Shown here in pieces: positions 46,825 to 57,884 of a stretch of DNA of 64,000 bases. How positions within the stretch are numbered: the stretch's first letter is position 1; the number at the start of each line of letters is the position of its first letter. The stretch is from Lutraria lutraria (taxonomy: Eukaryota; Mollusca; Bivalvia; Venerida; Mactridae), in NCBI GenBank assembly GCA_964023205.1, contig OZ026837.1, positions 7,420,088 to 7,484,087 on the forward strand, written 5' to 3'. A program made the translations under genes and the position numbers. The notes under the pieces were generated by a model that was not told the origin of the DNA, searched no databases, and saw nothing but the letters and a program-made list of their open reading frames with translations.

Positions 46825-47535
46825 AAGATTATGATGCAATATTTTAAAACATCAGTATAATTAATATGTGAATTACAATCATAATATCAAAATATAATTT
46901 ATAGAATTGAATTCTAGATTTTGAGACTGCAATTTTGATACCAAACATGCCATGATTATCATTAGTAATATTTAAAATGTATTTTACTATTTATCAACCA
47001 ATATCACATGATTATACAATAAAACAAAAGGTAAAAAATATGCATCATAATACATCTAAAGATTAGTTTAAGTAAGTTACGATTAAATAATTATTTTATT
47101 AGAAGAGTATTTTTGAATTTCTTTTGTTCTAAAACATTTTTCAAGCCGTCTGCTTTTTCTCATTTTTAATGTTTTGGTGTCTTATTTAGAAAACCTTCTG
47201 TTTATTTATTGAGTATATCTTAATAAAATTTTATACAGGATCTGGCAAATTCTTGATAATATATCTTGTCATAGTTAGTTGTGAATACTAGGTTATAGTA
47301 TTAAGATATTGTTCATTTGATAATTTCATAAATGATCTTGTGAATACCGCACCATAATAAATTTGATTGAATCTGAATCCTCATAGTAAAACTTTAAGCT
47401 TTGGTAAGATTTAGTTTTATGTTTTATGCTGTTGAGTCATAAGCACATAATTTAACCAGTACTAGCACATTAGAACCAGATCCAGCACATAAGAATCAGA
47501 GTTTCATGAGAACTAACAAGAGATATACCATCTTG
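46825..47535. other. AT-rich non-coding stretch
   Basis: No exon or element ends were recognised. Confidence 0.4.
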
Positions 47536-47539
47536 TTCA

Positions 47540-47670
47540 ACTACCGGCACGTTACAATATGTTTACTATGTTGATTATAGTCAGTTAAAAAGCTCATAGG
47601 AGCTTATGTTGTATTGCTATATCCTCTTGCCGACTTTAAATAAAATTTACATACTTACTTACTTATGAGT
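47540..47670 (+). repeat. LINE 3' end, 'ttgccgactttaaataaaa' type
   Basis: 'gctatatcctcttgccgact' then 'ttaaataaaatttac' and TTAC-repeats end this fragment. This is the 3' end expected for the L2-like LINE whose C terminus lies at 45.2-45.6 kb. The roughly 1.9 kb between may be later insertion, or the two may be separate copies. Confidence 0.55.
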
Positions 47671-47839
47671 ATAATACACTGTTGGTTAGAATGGGATCAA
47701 CCACCCAAATATGTCTGCAATTGTTTCATGAGTGCTTCTTGTGGTTGTAAACATTGTTAAGTAAAAATGTACAGAAATGTATTCTTATACGGTTGAAACC
47801 ATTCTTGACTAACATTTTACATTTATTAACCAAAGTGAA

Positions 47840-48130
47840 ACCTGGTTATTAGAATGCCGAATATGGCAGGTGGGATGGCGGGCGTCAAACAGGGGGTGTC
47901 CGGTCAATAACTTATATTTGGATTGACCAATCTTGACCAAACTTGGTATGTAGGATCCTTGAATGAAAACCTAGTCTGGGATTGTATCTATGCCCGTAGC
48001 GTAAAGGTCAATGTTAACTTATTAGTCACACTGGAAACTGAACAACTGATAAAGCCTTAGTGAAGAATTCTATGGTGCTGTGGTATTAAAGCCTTGGAAG
48101 ACCTGGTTTCATGGCACTGCCGCATTTCTT
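47840..48130 (+). repeat. Dispersed 'gcgggcgtcaaacaggg' repeat
   Basis: Starts 'tggttattagaatgcc', then 'ggtgtccggtcaataactta' and 'gaccaaacttggtatgtagg', and ends 'gccgcatttcttgttt'. The arrangement (head, one unit, ttcttgtt end) resembles other rolling-circle-like repeats in the window. Confidence 0.45.
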
Positions 48131-48640
48131 GTTTGAATTAATATACAGTAGATATGACTAAATGTATAATTTATTTGGCTGACCTAATATCTACATTTTA
48201 ATGCATGACCTAATTGGACTGCTAGCTGATATGTGGTACTAAAACATGTTCACATGGTACTAAAACGGCAATTTAGGAATTTAATAAAAATCATACATTT
48301 AATTTCAACAGCGTTAATAACATCAAAGAAACTTCGCAACTGTCTTTTTAAAGACATTTCTTCTTTATTTGACCCAACTAGAGCACTGGTACAAGTTTCT
48401 ATTCAAATACACGACTAAAGTAATAATTTTAAGCATTAAAAGTGGGTTTTAGTAATGGGAAATCAATCCTCAGTATGTATTCTTTATGGTCATAATTTAC
48501 TTTACCTAATATTTGAATTTAAAACAAATTCATGTAAGATTATATTGGCCATGCCATCCTTCATTTATGCCACTTCTGAAGCGATTTTTGTGCCTAGAAA
48601 TTAGGAACATACAATGTAGTTTTATGTGTATAATTTACAG

Positions 48641-48723
48641 GAAGTGATACGGCCAATTCACAAACTGCCTAGTGATGTCAAAGACGAACAAAAGCTGAAG
48701 CCACTGAATCTGAAGCCACTGTT
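48641..48723 (+). CDS. Candidate internal coding exon
   Basis: The acceptor 'gtgtataatttacag' ends at 48640 and the strong donor 'gtt|gtaagt' starts at 48724. The 83-nt exon is open in the frame EVIRPIHKLPSDVKDEQKLK, which ends with a small LKPLNLKPL duplication. Its leftover two bases join the first base of the 50098 exon to keep the frame open through that exon's 75 codons. The two splice sites and the phase agreement are the evidence; no family is recognised. Confidence 0.5.
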
Positions 48724-49006
48724 GTAAGTTTATACAAATTATAACAAATTCTAGTAGTTATACGTCTTTATTTCTGCAGATACAAAATTTGACATTTTTG
48801 AAATGTTCTTGAATTGTCACGTTCTAGAGTTGGCAGTTCTTTAGTCACCCGCCAAAATAAATCCATGTCATTCCTCCATAACTGCTGAAATTTAAACACT
48901 AAAAGAAGTTTCCACCATTTCAAAGGAAGTAACTTAAAAGCTTTATTAAGTACACATGCACTGGATTATCGTTGTCTAGTTCTATTTGAGTTACCTTAAT
49001 CAGGTG

Positions 49007-49310
49007 TAGGGTTGTCCCGATATGGCTGCGTACCGGTACAGTGCTGAACGATATGCGTATCGTATCGGAATGTCCCGTATCGCCGGCTGTATCATGTTTT
49101 TTTATTTTATATTTAAAAAAACTCTTAGAATGTTGAACAACTGAACTAGATTTGCGAATTTACTCTCATATCATAGCACCAAACAAGTGTGCAGAGTTTC
49201 CAAAGAACACTAATATTACAACGTTTTTCACTACTTTGAAATATTTTTATATCATATCATTGATATCGCATATCGCTAGTACCGTTGAGATCTGTATCGG
49301 GACAGCCCTA
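49007..49310. mobile_element. 304-bp hAT-type MITE with perfect 8-bp TSD
   Basis: TIRs TAGGGTTGTCCCGATA and inverted TAGGGCTGTCCCGATA (15 of 16) are flanked by the exact 8-bp duplication ATCAGGTG (48999-49006, 49311-49318), the hAT hallmark. The interior has palindromic 'gatatcg/cgtatcg' motifs. No coding content. A truncated relative lies at 7063-7208. Confidence 0.9.
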
Positions 49311-49506
49311 ATCAGGTGATAGAATAGGCTTTACTCATTTTGTCATTAATGCACTTGATATGAGCGAATAAAAGGATTTTGAAAAAAGCAAAGGTATGCA
49401 ATTTGGACCAAAATTGATTTTTTAAACTACCAAGAGATATTTATAGCACATTAAATACAATATTTAATTCTTTGATACTAATGATGTATGTTTATTGTTT
49501 CTGTTT

Positions 49507-49517
49507 AAGTCATGGGG
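49507..49517 (+). repeat. Poly-G run
   Basis: Eleven or so consecutive G in an AT-rich context, a likely slippage site. A shorter run is at 53711-53718. Confidence 0.6.
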
Positions 49518-50097
49518 GGGGGGGGAATCACGTAACTTCAGATAGTAAAAAGTGCAATCTTGTACATTCTATGGTTTTCGAGAACATTGTTTGAATGGTG
49601 TCAAAATTGCAAATCCAGCCTTTAAGTAAACCACACGAATCATAATCAATTGGTTCTAAAATGAATTAAAAAAGGCTTTTTTCTTCACGTTATACACAAA
49701 ATTAAGCATAGTTTTACTAATAATTCTCGTAGAAGTCCATCTAAAATCGTTTTGATAAGCCTACAGCGTTGAAATGTTCATTGCAGATTTATAAAACGAG
49801 CATTTCATGGATAGTAACTAACATGCGAGCAAAATAGTAAGTTTCACGTATTATAGCTATAGCAAATAAAGAAATCATCTACACTTTTTTAGTTAAATAG
49901 TTCATAGAATTGTCTAGAATATGTTTTGAGAGTCTAGCCTTAATTTGCAAATATTATTTATGTACAACAATTTCCTTTCCGCCATTGACGCGAACTTCTG
50001 TTTATGCGTTTTGTCACAACATATTGTCTTTTATTTTATTGCCTTTAAAATACCTAACATATTTACATGTACATGTAACAGTTTTGAAATGTTTCAG

Positions 50098-50323
50098 GAT
50101 GAACAACTTGCATGTATGTAAACTTGCGGAAACAGTTCAAAAGTATGTCGGAGCTATGAATATCGGCACACGAGAGAAGCCATTTGAACTGGCCAAGCCC
50201 CGTACAAGTGCTGTGGGGATCTGCCATACAGCAACATACATATGTGACACCTGCAACATGAATATTCACCTGAAGAAACAATTTGAAGACCACAAGGCTA
50301 TGTACATGGGTGAGAAGAATTAA
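50098..50323 (+). CDS. Candidate terminal exon with degenerate C2H2 finger
   Basis: An acceptor (ttttgaaatgtttcag) ends at 50097. The frame runs from ATG 50099 to TAA at 50321. Near the end it has YICDTCNMNIHLKKQFEDHK followed by AMYMGEKN: C-x2-C-x12-H with the second histidine replaced (Y), then the MGEK-like linker. An earlier TREKPFELAKP also resembles a finger linker whose cysteines are lost. So it is either a diverged zinc-finger gene's last exon or a decaying one. It is in phase with the exon at 48641. The trinucleotide array starts 450 bp downstream. Confidence 0.5.
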
Positions 50324-50777
50324 ACTTTTTCCTGCAGAAAGTGGTTCACACATTGGTCTAACCTGACACAGCATTCAAGATGATGCATGCAGAAGTACAT
50401 TAAAAAAATGTTGTAACAAAGTAGCTGACCTTGTTTACGGTTATGAGAAATTGTGACATGATTGTTTTATTTTATAATTGTTAAAAATAAGTCAGTTAAC
50501 GTACATCAGAGATTAGATAAGAACTGATTTTTTACTGTTTTAGATCACATGTTTAAAACTTCATATACTTTTTCTAATCAAATTTTGTAAAAGTGAACTT
50601 ATAATACACATGTATATATATTATCTCATTTTCTTATTACAATGTATGTATATCTACATGATTCTTCAATCTTACTTATGATTTTTTGCATAATTTGTGC
50701 TATTTATTTAAAATTTGATGTGATTTGATCTTAACATGTAGTGGATCACCTCACAGTCAAATATAATTATCTTTATC

Positions 50778-52092
50778 ATCAATTAATCAATAATCATCAT
50801 CATCACCATCATCATCATTCATCATCATCACCATCATCATCAGAATCATCATCATCAGAATCATCATCAGAATCATCATCAGAATCATCATCACCATCAT
50901 CATCACCATCATCATCATCATCACCATCATCATCATCACCATTCATCATCATCACCATCATCATCAGAATCATCATCATCAGAATCATCATCAGAATCAT
51001 CATCACCATCATCATCACCATCATCATCACCATCATCACCATCATCATCACCATCATCATCACCATCATCATCAGAATCATCATCACCATCATCATCACC
51101 ATAATCATCATCATCATCATCATCACCATTCATCATCATCACCATCATCATCAGAATCATCATCATCAGAATCATCATCACCATCATCATCATCATCACC
51201 ATCATCATCACCATCACCATCATCATCATCACCATTCATCATCATCACCATCATCATCAGAATCATCATCACCATCATCATCACCATCATCATCAGAATC
51301 ATCATCACCATCATCATCACCATCATCACCATCATCATCACCATCATCATCACCATCATCATCAGAATCATCATCACCATCATCATCACCATAATCATCA
51401 TCATCACCATTCATCATCATCACCATCATCATCAGAATCATCATCACCATCATCATCATCATCATCATCACCATCATCATCACCATCATCATCACCATCA
51501 TCATCACCATCATCATCATCATCACCATCATCATCATCACCATTTATCATCATCACTTTTCATCATCATCACCATCATCATCATCATCAGAATCATCATC
51601 AGAATCATCATCACCATCATCATCACCATAATCATCATCATCACCATCATCATCACCATCAGAATCATCATCATCACCATTCATCATCACCATCATCATC
51701 ATCACCATTCATCATCATCACCATCATCATCAGAATCATCATCATCAGAATCATCATCAGAATCATCATCACCATCATCATCACCATTCATCATCATCAC
51801 CATCATCATCACCATTCATCATCATCACCATCATCATCACCATCAGAATCATCATCATCAGAATCATCATCAGAATCATCATCAGAATCATCATCACCAT
51901 CATCATCACCATCAGAATCATCATCATCATCATCACCATTCATCATCATCACCATCATCATCAGAATCATCATCATCAGAATCATCATCAGAATCATCAT
52001 CACCATCATCATCACCATCATCATCATCACCATCATCATCACCATCATCATCATCATCACCATCATCATCACCATCATCATCAGAATCATAA
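50778..52092 (+). repeat. 1.3-kb CAT/CAC/CAG-type trinucleotide array
   Basis: Nearly pure three-base periodicity (tca/cat) interrupted by regular 'cac', 'caga(a)' and 'catt' variants, which together form longer repeating phrases such as 'ccattcatcatcatcaccat'. The phrases recur at roughly 100-300 bp, so larger blocks have been duplicated. Open frames through it (serine-rich or histidine-rich on the plus strand, methionine- or aspartate-rich on the minus) are by-products of the periodicity. Confidence 0.95.
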
Positions 52093-52318
52093 TCTTTTCT
52101 AATTCTGTGTTATGCATTTGAATTTTGAAACGGACAAAGAAGTCTAAAAACATTATATTGTTCTTTTGTATGTTTACCTTTGTTATTGTTAGTTGGTATG
52201 TTCACATTATCTGTTAAATCTGTGATTACTGTACTTTCGTGATTTTATAATCATTTCTAATAACGTATATTTCATAACAGTGTGCAAGGTAAAACTGTAA
52301 AATTATATATTGATACAG

Positions 52319-52420
52319 TTCAATGGATGCAGAACAGCCTTCCTGGAATAGGCACCTCGATGACCCAACCTTCCATTTCTTGTTCGCTTCTGAAGCTTCA
52401 TAATAAATCAATAATTATAA
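52319..52420 (+). CDS. Candidate plus-strand exon overlapping a minus-strand exon
   Basis: An acceptor (attgatacag) ends at 52318 and a donor ataaag|gtaaga is at 52421. ATG at 52323 reads MDAEQPSWNRHLDDPTFHFL and then FASEAS before TAA at 52401. AATAAA follows at once. It overlaps, in antisense, the start of the candidate minus-strand exon 52415-52558 only at its edge. Either strand could be the true gene. No domain is recognised. Confidence 0.35.
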
Positions 52421-52558
52421 AGGTAAGATGACTTTAGTGTCGTTTTTTTGAATGAACGTTTGATGGGATTTGATATCACAGAGTTTAATGGAATTGTTTT
52501 CTTGCGATAGGAGTTCTTCCACTTCTGTAGTATAAGGCATGTCTTGGCCCTCATCTTT
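52415..52558 (-). CDS. Candidate minus-strand terminal exon
   Basis: The acceptor 'tttatttataattgcag' is excellent. The frame reads KDEGQDMPYTTEVEELLSQE and is open for 47 codons to TAA at 52415-52417. The acidic, well-mixed composition suggests a real protein end. A second frame, the one produced by direct joining to the 53314-53452 exon, is also open for about 49 codons but is more basic. An intermediate exon may therefore exist. No family is recognised. Confidence 0.45.
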   Translation of the reverse strand, partial: KDEGQDMPYTTEVEELLSQENNSIKLCDIKSHQTFIQKNDTKVILPL

Positions 52559-52844
52559 CTGCAATTATAAATAAAATAGATAAGTGCAGATGATTTGCCC
52601 TTTCACTGGTATTCATGAAAGTAATTAAAAACAGATCTCTAGCAGACAAAAAATATAACAATAAGACTACCGTGACTAATTGTACTCAGGGTTCGTTAAG
52701 TCATCTTGTAAATAAAGGTATTGCTGAGTTTCGATAATCCTTTGGTTTTACAGCACATCTTGTGTTTATACAATCTGACAGTGTACAGTACAAATTAGGT
52801 AATGAATGATAAAGTTGCACACCTGGTCTGTAGCCTCTGTCAAT

Positions 52845-52925
52845 GTTCACAGGGATTTATAGGGGGTCGTGGATTCCAGCTCTGCTACTGACCATGGCGT
52901 AAAACTCTATATAAACAAAAAGAAA
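52845..52925 (+). repeat. SINE fragment
   Basis: 'gggggtcgtggattccagc' (B-box-like) and 'atggcgtaaaactctatataaacaaa' are the head and tail of the 22.2/43.7 kb SINE type with the middle deleted. Confidence 0.55.
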
Positions 52926-53313
52926 GAACAGGTTTAAGACAATGTAACAAGGGAAGTAACTAAAAACTAAAAAAAATGTGATTTAGGCCCACAAGAGTTA
53001 GATTTCTTTGACAAAATTAAAATAGAATTGACACCAGTGTTAAGTTGTATACAATAAATGAATTATGTTAAAATTGTTTAACTCAGTTTTGTCTTTCACT
53101 TAAAATTTATTAATTTTATAATAATTTCAATTCACTCAAATTAATTTATTTAAAATGACAATTTATAATAATCTTTGTTTTGAATCAATCATTTCAAATA
53201 GAAAATTGAGTTACATATCAATTTGCCTCTAACAAAGAAGTTTCATGTAGTGATGTCATGCTCTGTGTGTATATTTTATGATATTTACCAATATCAGTAA
53301 TATGTTCCTATAC

Positions 53314-53452
53314 CTGTCTTGATAAGACATCAAATGTAAACTTGTACAGGCAGGTAGATGGGCTAGGTCCATAATAGCTGTCTGCTCTGTAAGTTTAACT
53401 GTGTTCATTCTATCTTCGCTAAACTTGGCCAGAATGTGTACGGGCATACTGT
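53314..53452 (-). CDS. Candidate minus-strand internal coding exon
   Basis: Acceptor 'aactttgacttccag' and donor 'caagacag|gtatagg' bound 139 nt. Only one frame is open: SMPVHILAKFSEDRMNTVKL, then TEQTAIMDLAHLPACTSLHL and MSYQD. The other two frames have stops. Composition and splice sites make this one of the best host-exon candidates in the window. It ends in phase 2. The next exon downstream on this strand may be 52415-52558 or an unseen one. Upstream exons would lie to the right, beyond the minisatellites or outside the window. Confidence 0.55.
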
Positions 53453-53629
53453 CTGGAAGTCAAAGTTTTTACAAATATCTCATCCAATCTTCACTTAAAA
53501 CATTAGACTATAAAAAAGTGATCTGTATTCTAAAATATATACTTTGATTACCATAGCAACTATAAAATATAACTTAATAGAAAATAGCCATTATTTTCAT
53601 TACATTTAACATGTGTTTTTAATGATATA

Positions 53630-53880
53630 ATACAGCTACTGTGTCTACTTGGCCTGTATTAGGGCTGTTATATAATGTTAGTCTTCATGGCTGTTCTGCA
53701 CAGTTTGGCTTTATTTGGGGGGGGGGGTAATGATATAATATGACTGTTACACACAGTTGGACTTTATTTAGGGGATAATTGATATAATAGGACTGTTGGT
53801 CTTAATGCTTGGGGTTTAATTCTATACTATGGCTGTTGTGCACACTTGGCCTCTATATTAGGTTGTTAAATGACGTATAA
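53630..53880 (+). repeat. Degenerate copies of the 50-bp minisatellite
   Basis: Diverged 'gataatatgactgttacaca', 'ttggactttatttaggg' and 'gttaa' phrases match the 55.9-57.0 kb array. They are irregularly spaced, so they are older units or the source of the array. Confidence 0.6.
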
Positions 53881-53989
53881 TATAGAGCCATAACATTGAC
53901 TTTTTGTGAGATTATGTATGGTTCATCTCCTAATATTTTTTGTACTTTGGATTATGTCATTAGAAACTAAGGGGAGTGTAGGGTGACAA

Positions 53990-54215
53990 TAAGCATCAAC
54001 GAGCCGCCAAACACAACCTACACAGCCAAACCTGTGTTAAAGTGGCCACCTCCAAATAAAGGCCACCTTGAAAATAAAGACCATTCTGCTATTCTAAAAA
54101 AATTGTTATTGATTGTTTAAAACAGTATGTCCTCCAAGTGAAGGCCATCTACCAATGAAGGCCACATTTAGTGTTTCTCAAGTGTGGCCGTTGTTCACAG
54201 GCATTAACTGTACAT
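53990..54215 (+). repeat. MITE-like 'gtggccacct' repeat
   Basis: 'cctgtgttaaagtggccacc', 'aaataaaggccaccttg', then 'aaggccacatttag...gtgtggccg' form partial inverted and direct repeats. Resembles a common invertebrate MITE with an 'acctg..ttaagtggccacc' end. Boundaries are unclear. Confidence 0.4.
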
Positions 54216-54584
54216 ATAGTTATATTAAGGATTAATTGTGTTTAGTTTTCAATGGTCATATATATTCAGCTGTATTATTTCATGCTTACAGATCATTCTG
54301 TCAATGCTATGTTTACTTAAGATATTTTTAGGGGGTTAATTGATATAATATGCTTGTTATACATGGTTGGTCTTCATGCAGGGCTTTTGATGATTGATTT
54401 ACTATTACTACATTTTTGTGTAGGGGCTTAAATAAATCGAAAATGTATTAATAAATTTTGATAAATATTAGTGTCAATTTGATGGAATTGTTACAATTTG
54501 GATAAATTTTGTAAAATATGCTGTATGAGCTTCTGTAAGTAAGATATCAAATGCTAAACACTAGACTTTTTTTTCAATTTAGTT

Positions 54585-55228
54585 CATACAAGAGAGCGAT
54601 TTAATAAATCAAACAGTGATCGCTTTGATGGTGAATTCAGAAAATGGTTGCATTTGGAATGATACTAAAATTATTTCTTAAAATATTTCAACAACAAAAA
54701 AATGTTTTATACCATGTAGTTTTTGTTTTGTTTTGATTGGTAAAAAACATGCCATGACTTGAAACAATTTTTTTTTTTTAATGAGCCAGTTGTTTGTTAT
54801 CTGTTACCATGACTTAAAGATTTTTTATTCACTAAAAATAGTTTATTTTTTATTCACTAAAAATAGTTTATTTTTTATTCACTAAAAATAGTTTAATTTT
54901 TATTTTTCTGTATTTTTTAAATGTACCAGATGTTCTCTTATGGTCTGTTTTATCAATAAGTCCATGATTATCAAGAAAATTCTGGAAAAAAAGAGAAAAA
55001 ATATGAGAAATATTCTTTTTTAATAATGAAATATCAAATTTTTGTATCTGGTAGGTTGTTTGTGCTTTATTGTTACTTGCTTGCATATCATGTGTGAGTG
55101 ATGTACATGTTGTGTCAGGTTAGGATATTACTAGTGTTACTGTTAGTATCTACTGTTAGTATGTGAGTAGTGCTCATGTTAGTTTGTATATTAGTGTTAA
55201 GTTCTCATATTAATATGTTTAGTATGTT
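54585..55228 (+). repeat. Segmental duplication, copy A
   Basis: 'catacaagagagcgatttaat', '...aacagtgatcgcttt', 'ccatgactt', 'atcaataagtcc.tgattatca' and 'gtgagtgatgtaca...tgttaggagg' appear in the same order as in 57885-58622. The copy includes three tandem 'attcactaaaaatagttta' units (54824-54894). It ends where a helentron-like array begins. Confidence 0.65.
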
Positions 55229-55887
55229 AGGAGGTCAAATCTTAGGAAAACTTTTTAAACACTGTAGATGTCAGTTTTTATTGGATCTTTGCCAAACCTT
55301 GTCAGAATGTTTGCCTCAATGACATGTGGGTCGAGCTGGAACATGGGTCAGCCAGGGTAAAAAACTAGGTCACCAGGTCAAATCTTAGGTAAAAACCTTG
55401 TTAAAGCTCTAGATGTTACGGTTTTAATTGGATCTTCACCAACCATTGTCAGATTGTTCGTCTAAATGATATTAAGGACAAGTTCAAATATGGGTCACCT
55501 AGGGTTAAAAACTACGTCACAAGGTTAAATCTTAGGAAAACCTTATTAACACTGTGCATGTCAAATTTTGATTGGATCTTCACCAAACGTTATCAGAATA
55601 TTTGTCTTAACGATATGTATGACAAATTAAAACATGGGTCATCTGGGGTAAAAAACTAGGTCACAAGGTCAAATTTTAAGAAGACCTTACCTATGCTGTG
55701 GTTGTTATGGTTTTATTTGGATCTTCACCAAACCTTGTCAGAATGTTTATCTTATTTATGTGTAGGATAAGTTCTAACATGGGTTATCTGGGGTAAAAAA
55801 CTAGGTCACAGGTTGAAAACAATGTTTTAATGAATAAACAATGATTATCATGTGAGCGATATAGAGCCATCTTGGCCCTCTTGTTAT
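55228..55887 (+). repeat. Pearl/BIV160-like array, 3' half with terminus
   Basis: Four to five monomers ('ggtcaaatcttaggaaaacct', 'tggatcttcaccaaaccttgtcagaatgttt', 'acatgggtca.ctggggtaaaaaactaggtca') run to the tail 'catgtgagcgatatagagcc' and 'atcttggccctcttgtt'. The tail contains the terminal hairpin of the family. The head is missing. Confidence 0.75.
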
Positions 55888-56960
55888 TCTAGGGGTTAAA
55901 TGATTTTATATGGCTGTTATATGTGGTTGTTCTTTATACTAAGGGGTTAATGATATAATATGATTCTTATACATGGTTGGTCTTTATTCTAGGGGTTTAA
56001 TGATATAATATGGCTGTTATACATGGTTGGTCTTTATTCTAGGTGTTAATTGATATAATATGGCTGTTTTACATGGTTGGTCTTTATTCTAGGTGTTAAT
56101 TGATATAATATGGCTGTTATATATGGTTGGTCTTCATTCTAGGGGTTTAATGATATGATATGGCTGTTATACATGGTTGGTCTTTATTCTAGGTGTTAAT
56201 TGATATAATATGGCTGTTATATATGGTTGGTCTTTATTCTAGGGGTTTAATGATATGATATGGCTGTTATACATGGTTGGTCTTTATTCTAGGTGTTAAT
56301 TGATATGATATGGCTGTTATATATGGTTGGTCTTTATTCTAGGTGTTAATTGATATAATATGGCTGTTATACATGGTTGGTCTTTATTCTAGGTGTTAAT
56401 TGATATAATATGGCTGTTATACATGGTTGGTCTTTATTCTAGGTGTTAATTGATATAATATGGCTGTTTTACATGGTTTGTCTTTATTCTAGGTGTTAAT
56501 TGATATAATATGGCTGTTATATATGGTTGGTCTTTATTCTAGGGGTTTAATGATATGATATGGCTGTTATATATGGTTGGTCTTTATTCTAGGTGTTAAT
56601 TGATATAATATGGCTGTTTTACATGGTTGGTCTTTATTCTAGGGGTTTAATGATATGACATGGCTGTTATACATGGTTGGTCTTTATTTTAGGGATTTAA
56701 TGATATAATATGGCTGTTATATATGGTTGGTCTTTATTCTAGGGGTTTAATGATATAATATGATTCTTATACATGGTTGGTCTTTATTCTAGGGATTTAA
56801 TGATATAATATGGCTGTTATATATGGTTGGTCTTTATTCTAGGGGTTTAATGATATAATATGGCTGTTATACATGGTTGGTCTTTATTCTAGGTGTTAAT
56901 TGATATAATATGGCTGTTTTACATGGTTGGTCTTTATTCTAGGGGTTAATTGATATGCAT
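55888..56960 (+). repeat. 50-bp minisatellite, about 21 copies
   Basis: Unit: 'tggctgttatacatggttgg' followed by 'tctttattctaggtgttaat' and 'tgatataata'. Units alternate between 'aggtgttaat' and 'aggggtttaa' forms and between 'ttatacat', 'ttatatat' and 'ttttacat', in runs suggesting block duplication. One unit type has 'gattctt'. Confidence 0.95.
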
Positions 56961-57123
56961 GGCTTTTGATGATTTAGTATGGCTGTTGTATGGAGTCATT
57001 TTTGTGTAGGAGTTTAAATGATATGATTTAGCTGTTGTACAGAGTTGGACTTTATTTACCAAAATAAACCAAAATGTTTTAATAAATTTAGATAAAAATT
57101 TGTGTCAATGTGATGGTTATACT

Positions 57124-57418
57124 TCAATGTTTCATAAATGTGTGATCTACTAATGTCAATGTTTCATAAATGTGTGATCTACTAATGTCAATGTTTCATA
57201 AATGTGTGATCTACTAATGTCAATGTTTCATAAATGTGTGATCTACTAATGTCAATGTTTCATAAATGTGTGATCTACTAATGTCAATGTTTCATAAATG
57301 TGTGATCTACTAATGTCAATGTTTCATAAATGTGTGATCTACTAATGTCAATGTTTCATAAATGTGTGATCTACTAATGTCAATGTTTCATAAATGTGTG
57401 ATCTACTAATGTCAATGT
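57124..57418 (+). repeat. 32-bp minisatellite, nine near-identical copies
   Basis: Unit 'tgtttcataaatgtgtgatc' plus 'tactaatgtcaa'. The copies appear identical, so the expansion is recent. Confidence 0.95.
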
Positions 57419-57884
57419 TGTGTTTTCATTAGGTATTATATAAAGATGGTTGTATGTAGAAACAATGTACATGGTGAGAAAAAATTATATTACTGATTTA
57501 CCTGTTTGCACATTCTCTAGTGTGTAAGTATGATGTATGATGGTATATATGTATGTTTATATTAGTACGGATAGTTTATACATGTGTCTGACTGTATGCT
57601 TGTATATACATGTACATACACTGAGCCTTTCATACAATATTTCTATAACTTGACAGTCTAAGACTAGTAAGAGTAATATTTAATTAATAATTTGATGATT
57701 GTGTGTATCTCTATTTAACCAAACCAGCAACAATCTCTCATAGTTTTGATCATATGATGCCTGGTAGTGTATATTTTAATATTATTTTTATAATTTAAGT
57801 TTATGTATTTTGTTAATAGCATTTTTTATTCATAACTTGTTTTCAAAAAAGTAAGATTAATGAAACAATAGACTTTAATTTATT

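Noticed and set aside
50741..52153. Long serine/histidine-rich and methionine/aspartate-rich open frames on both strands
   Set aside because: They arise from the three-base periodicity of the CAT array, which leaves most frames open. There is no start context or domain.
57124..57418. CRISPR-like array
   Set aside because: Units are direct head-to-tail copies with no variable spacers, in animal DNA; it is a minisatellite.
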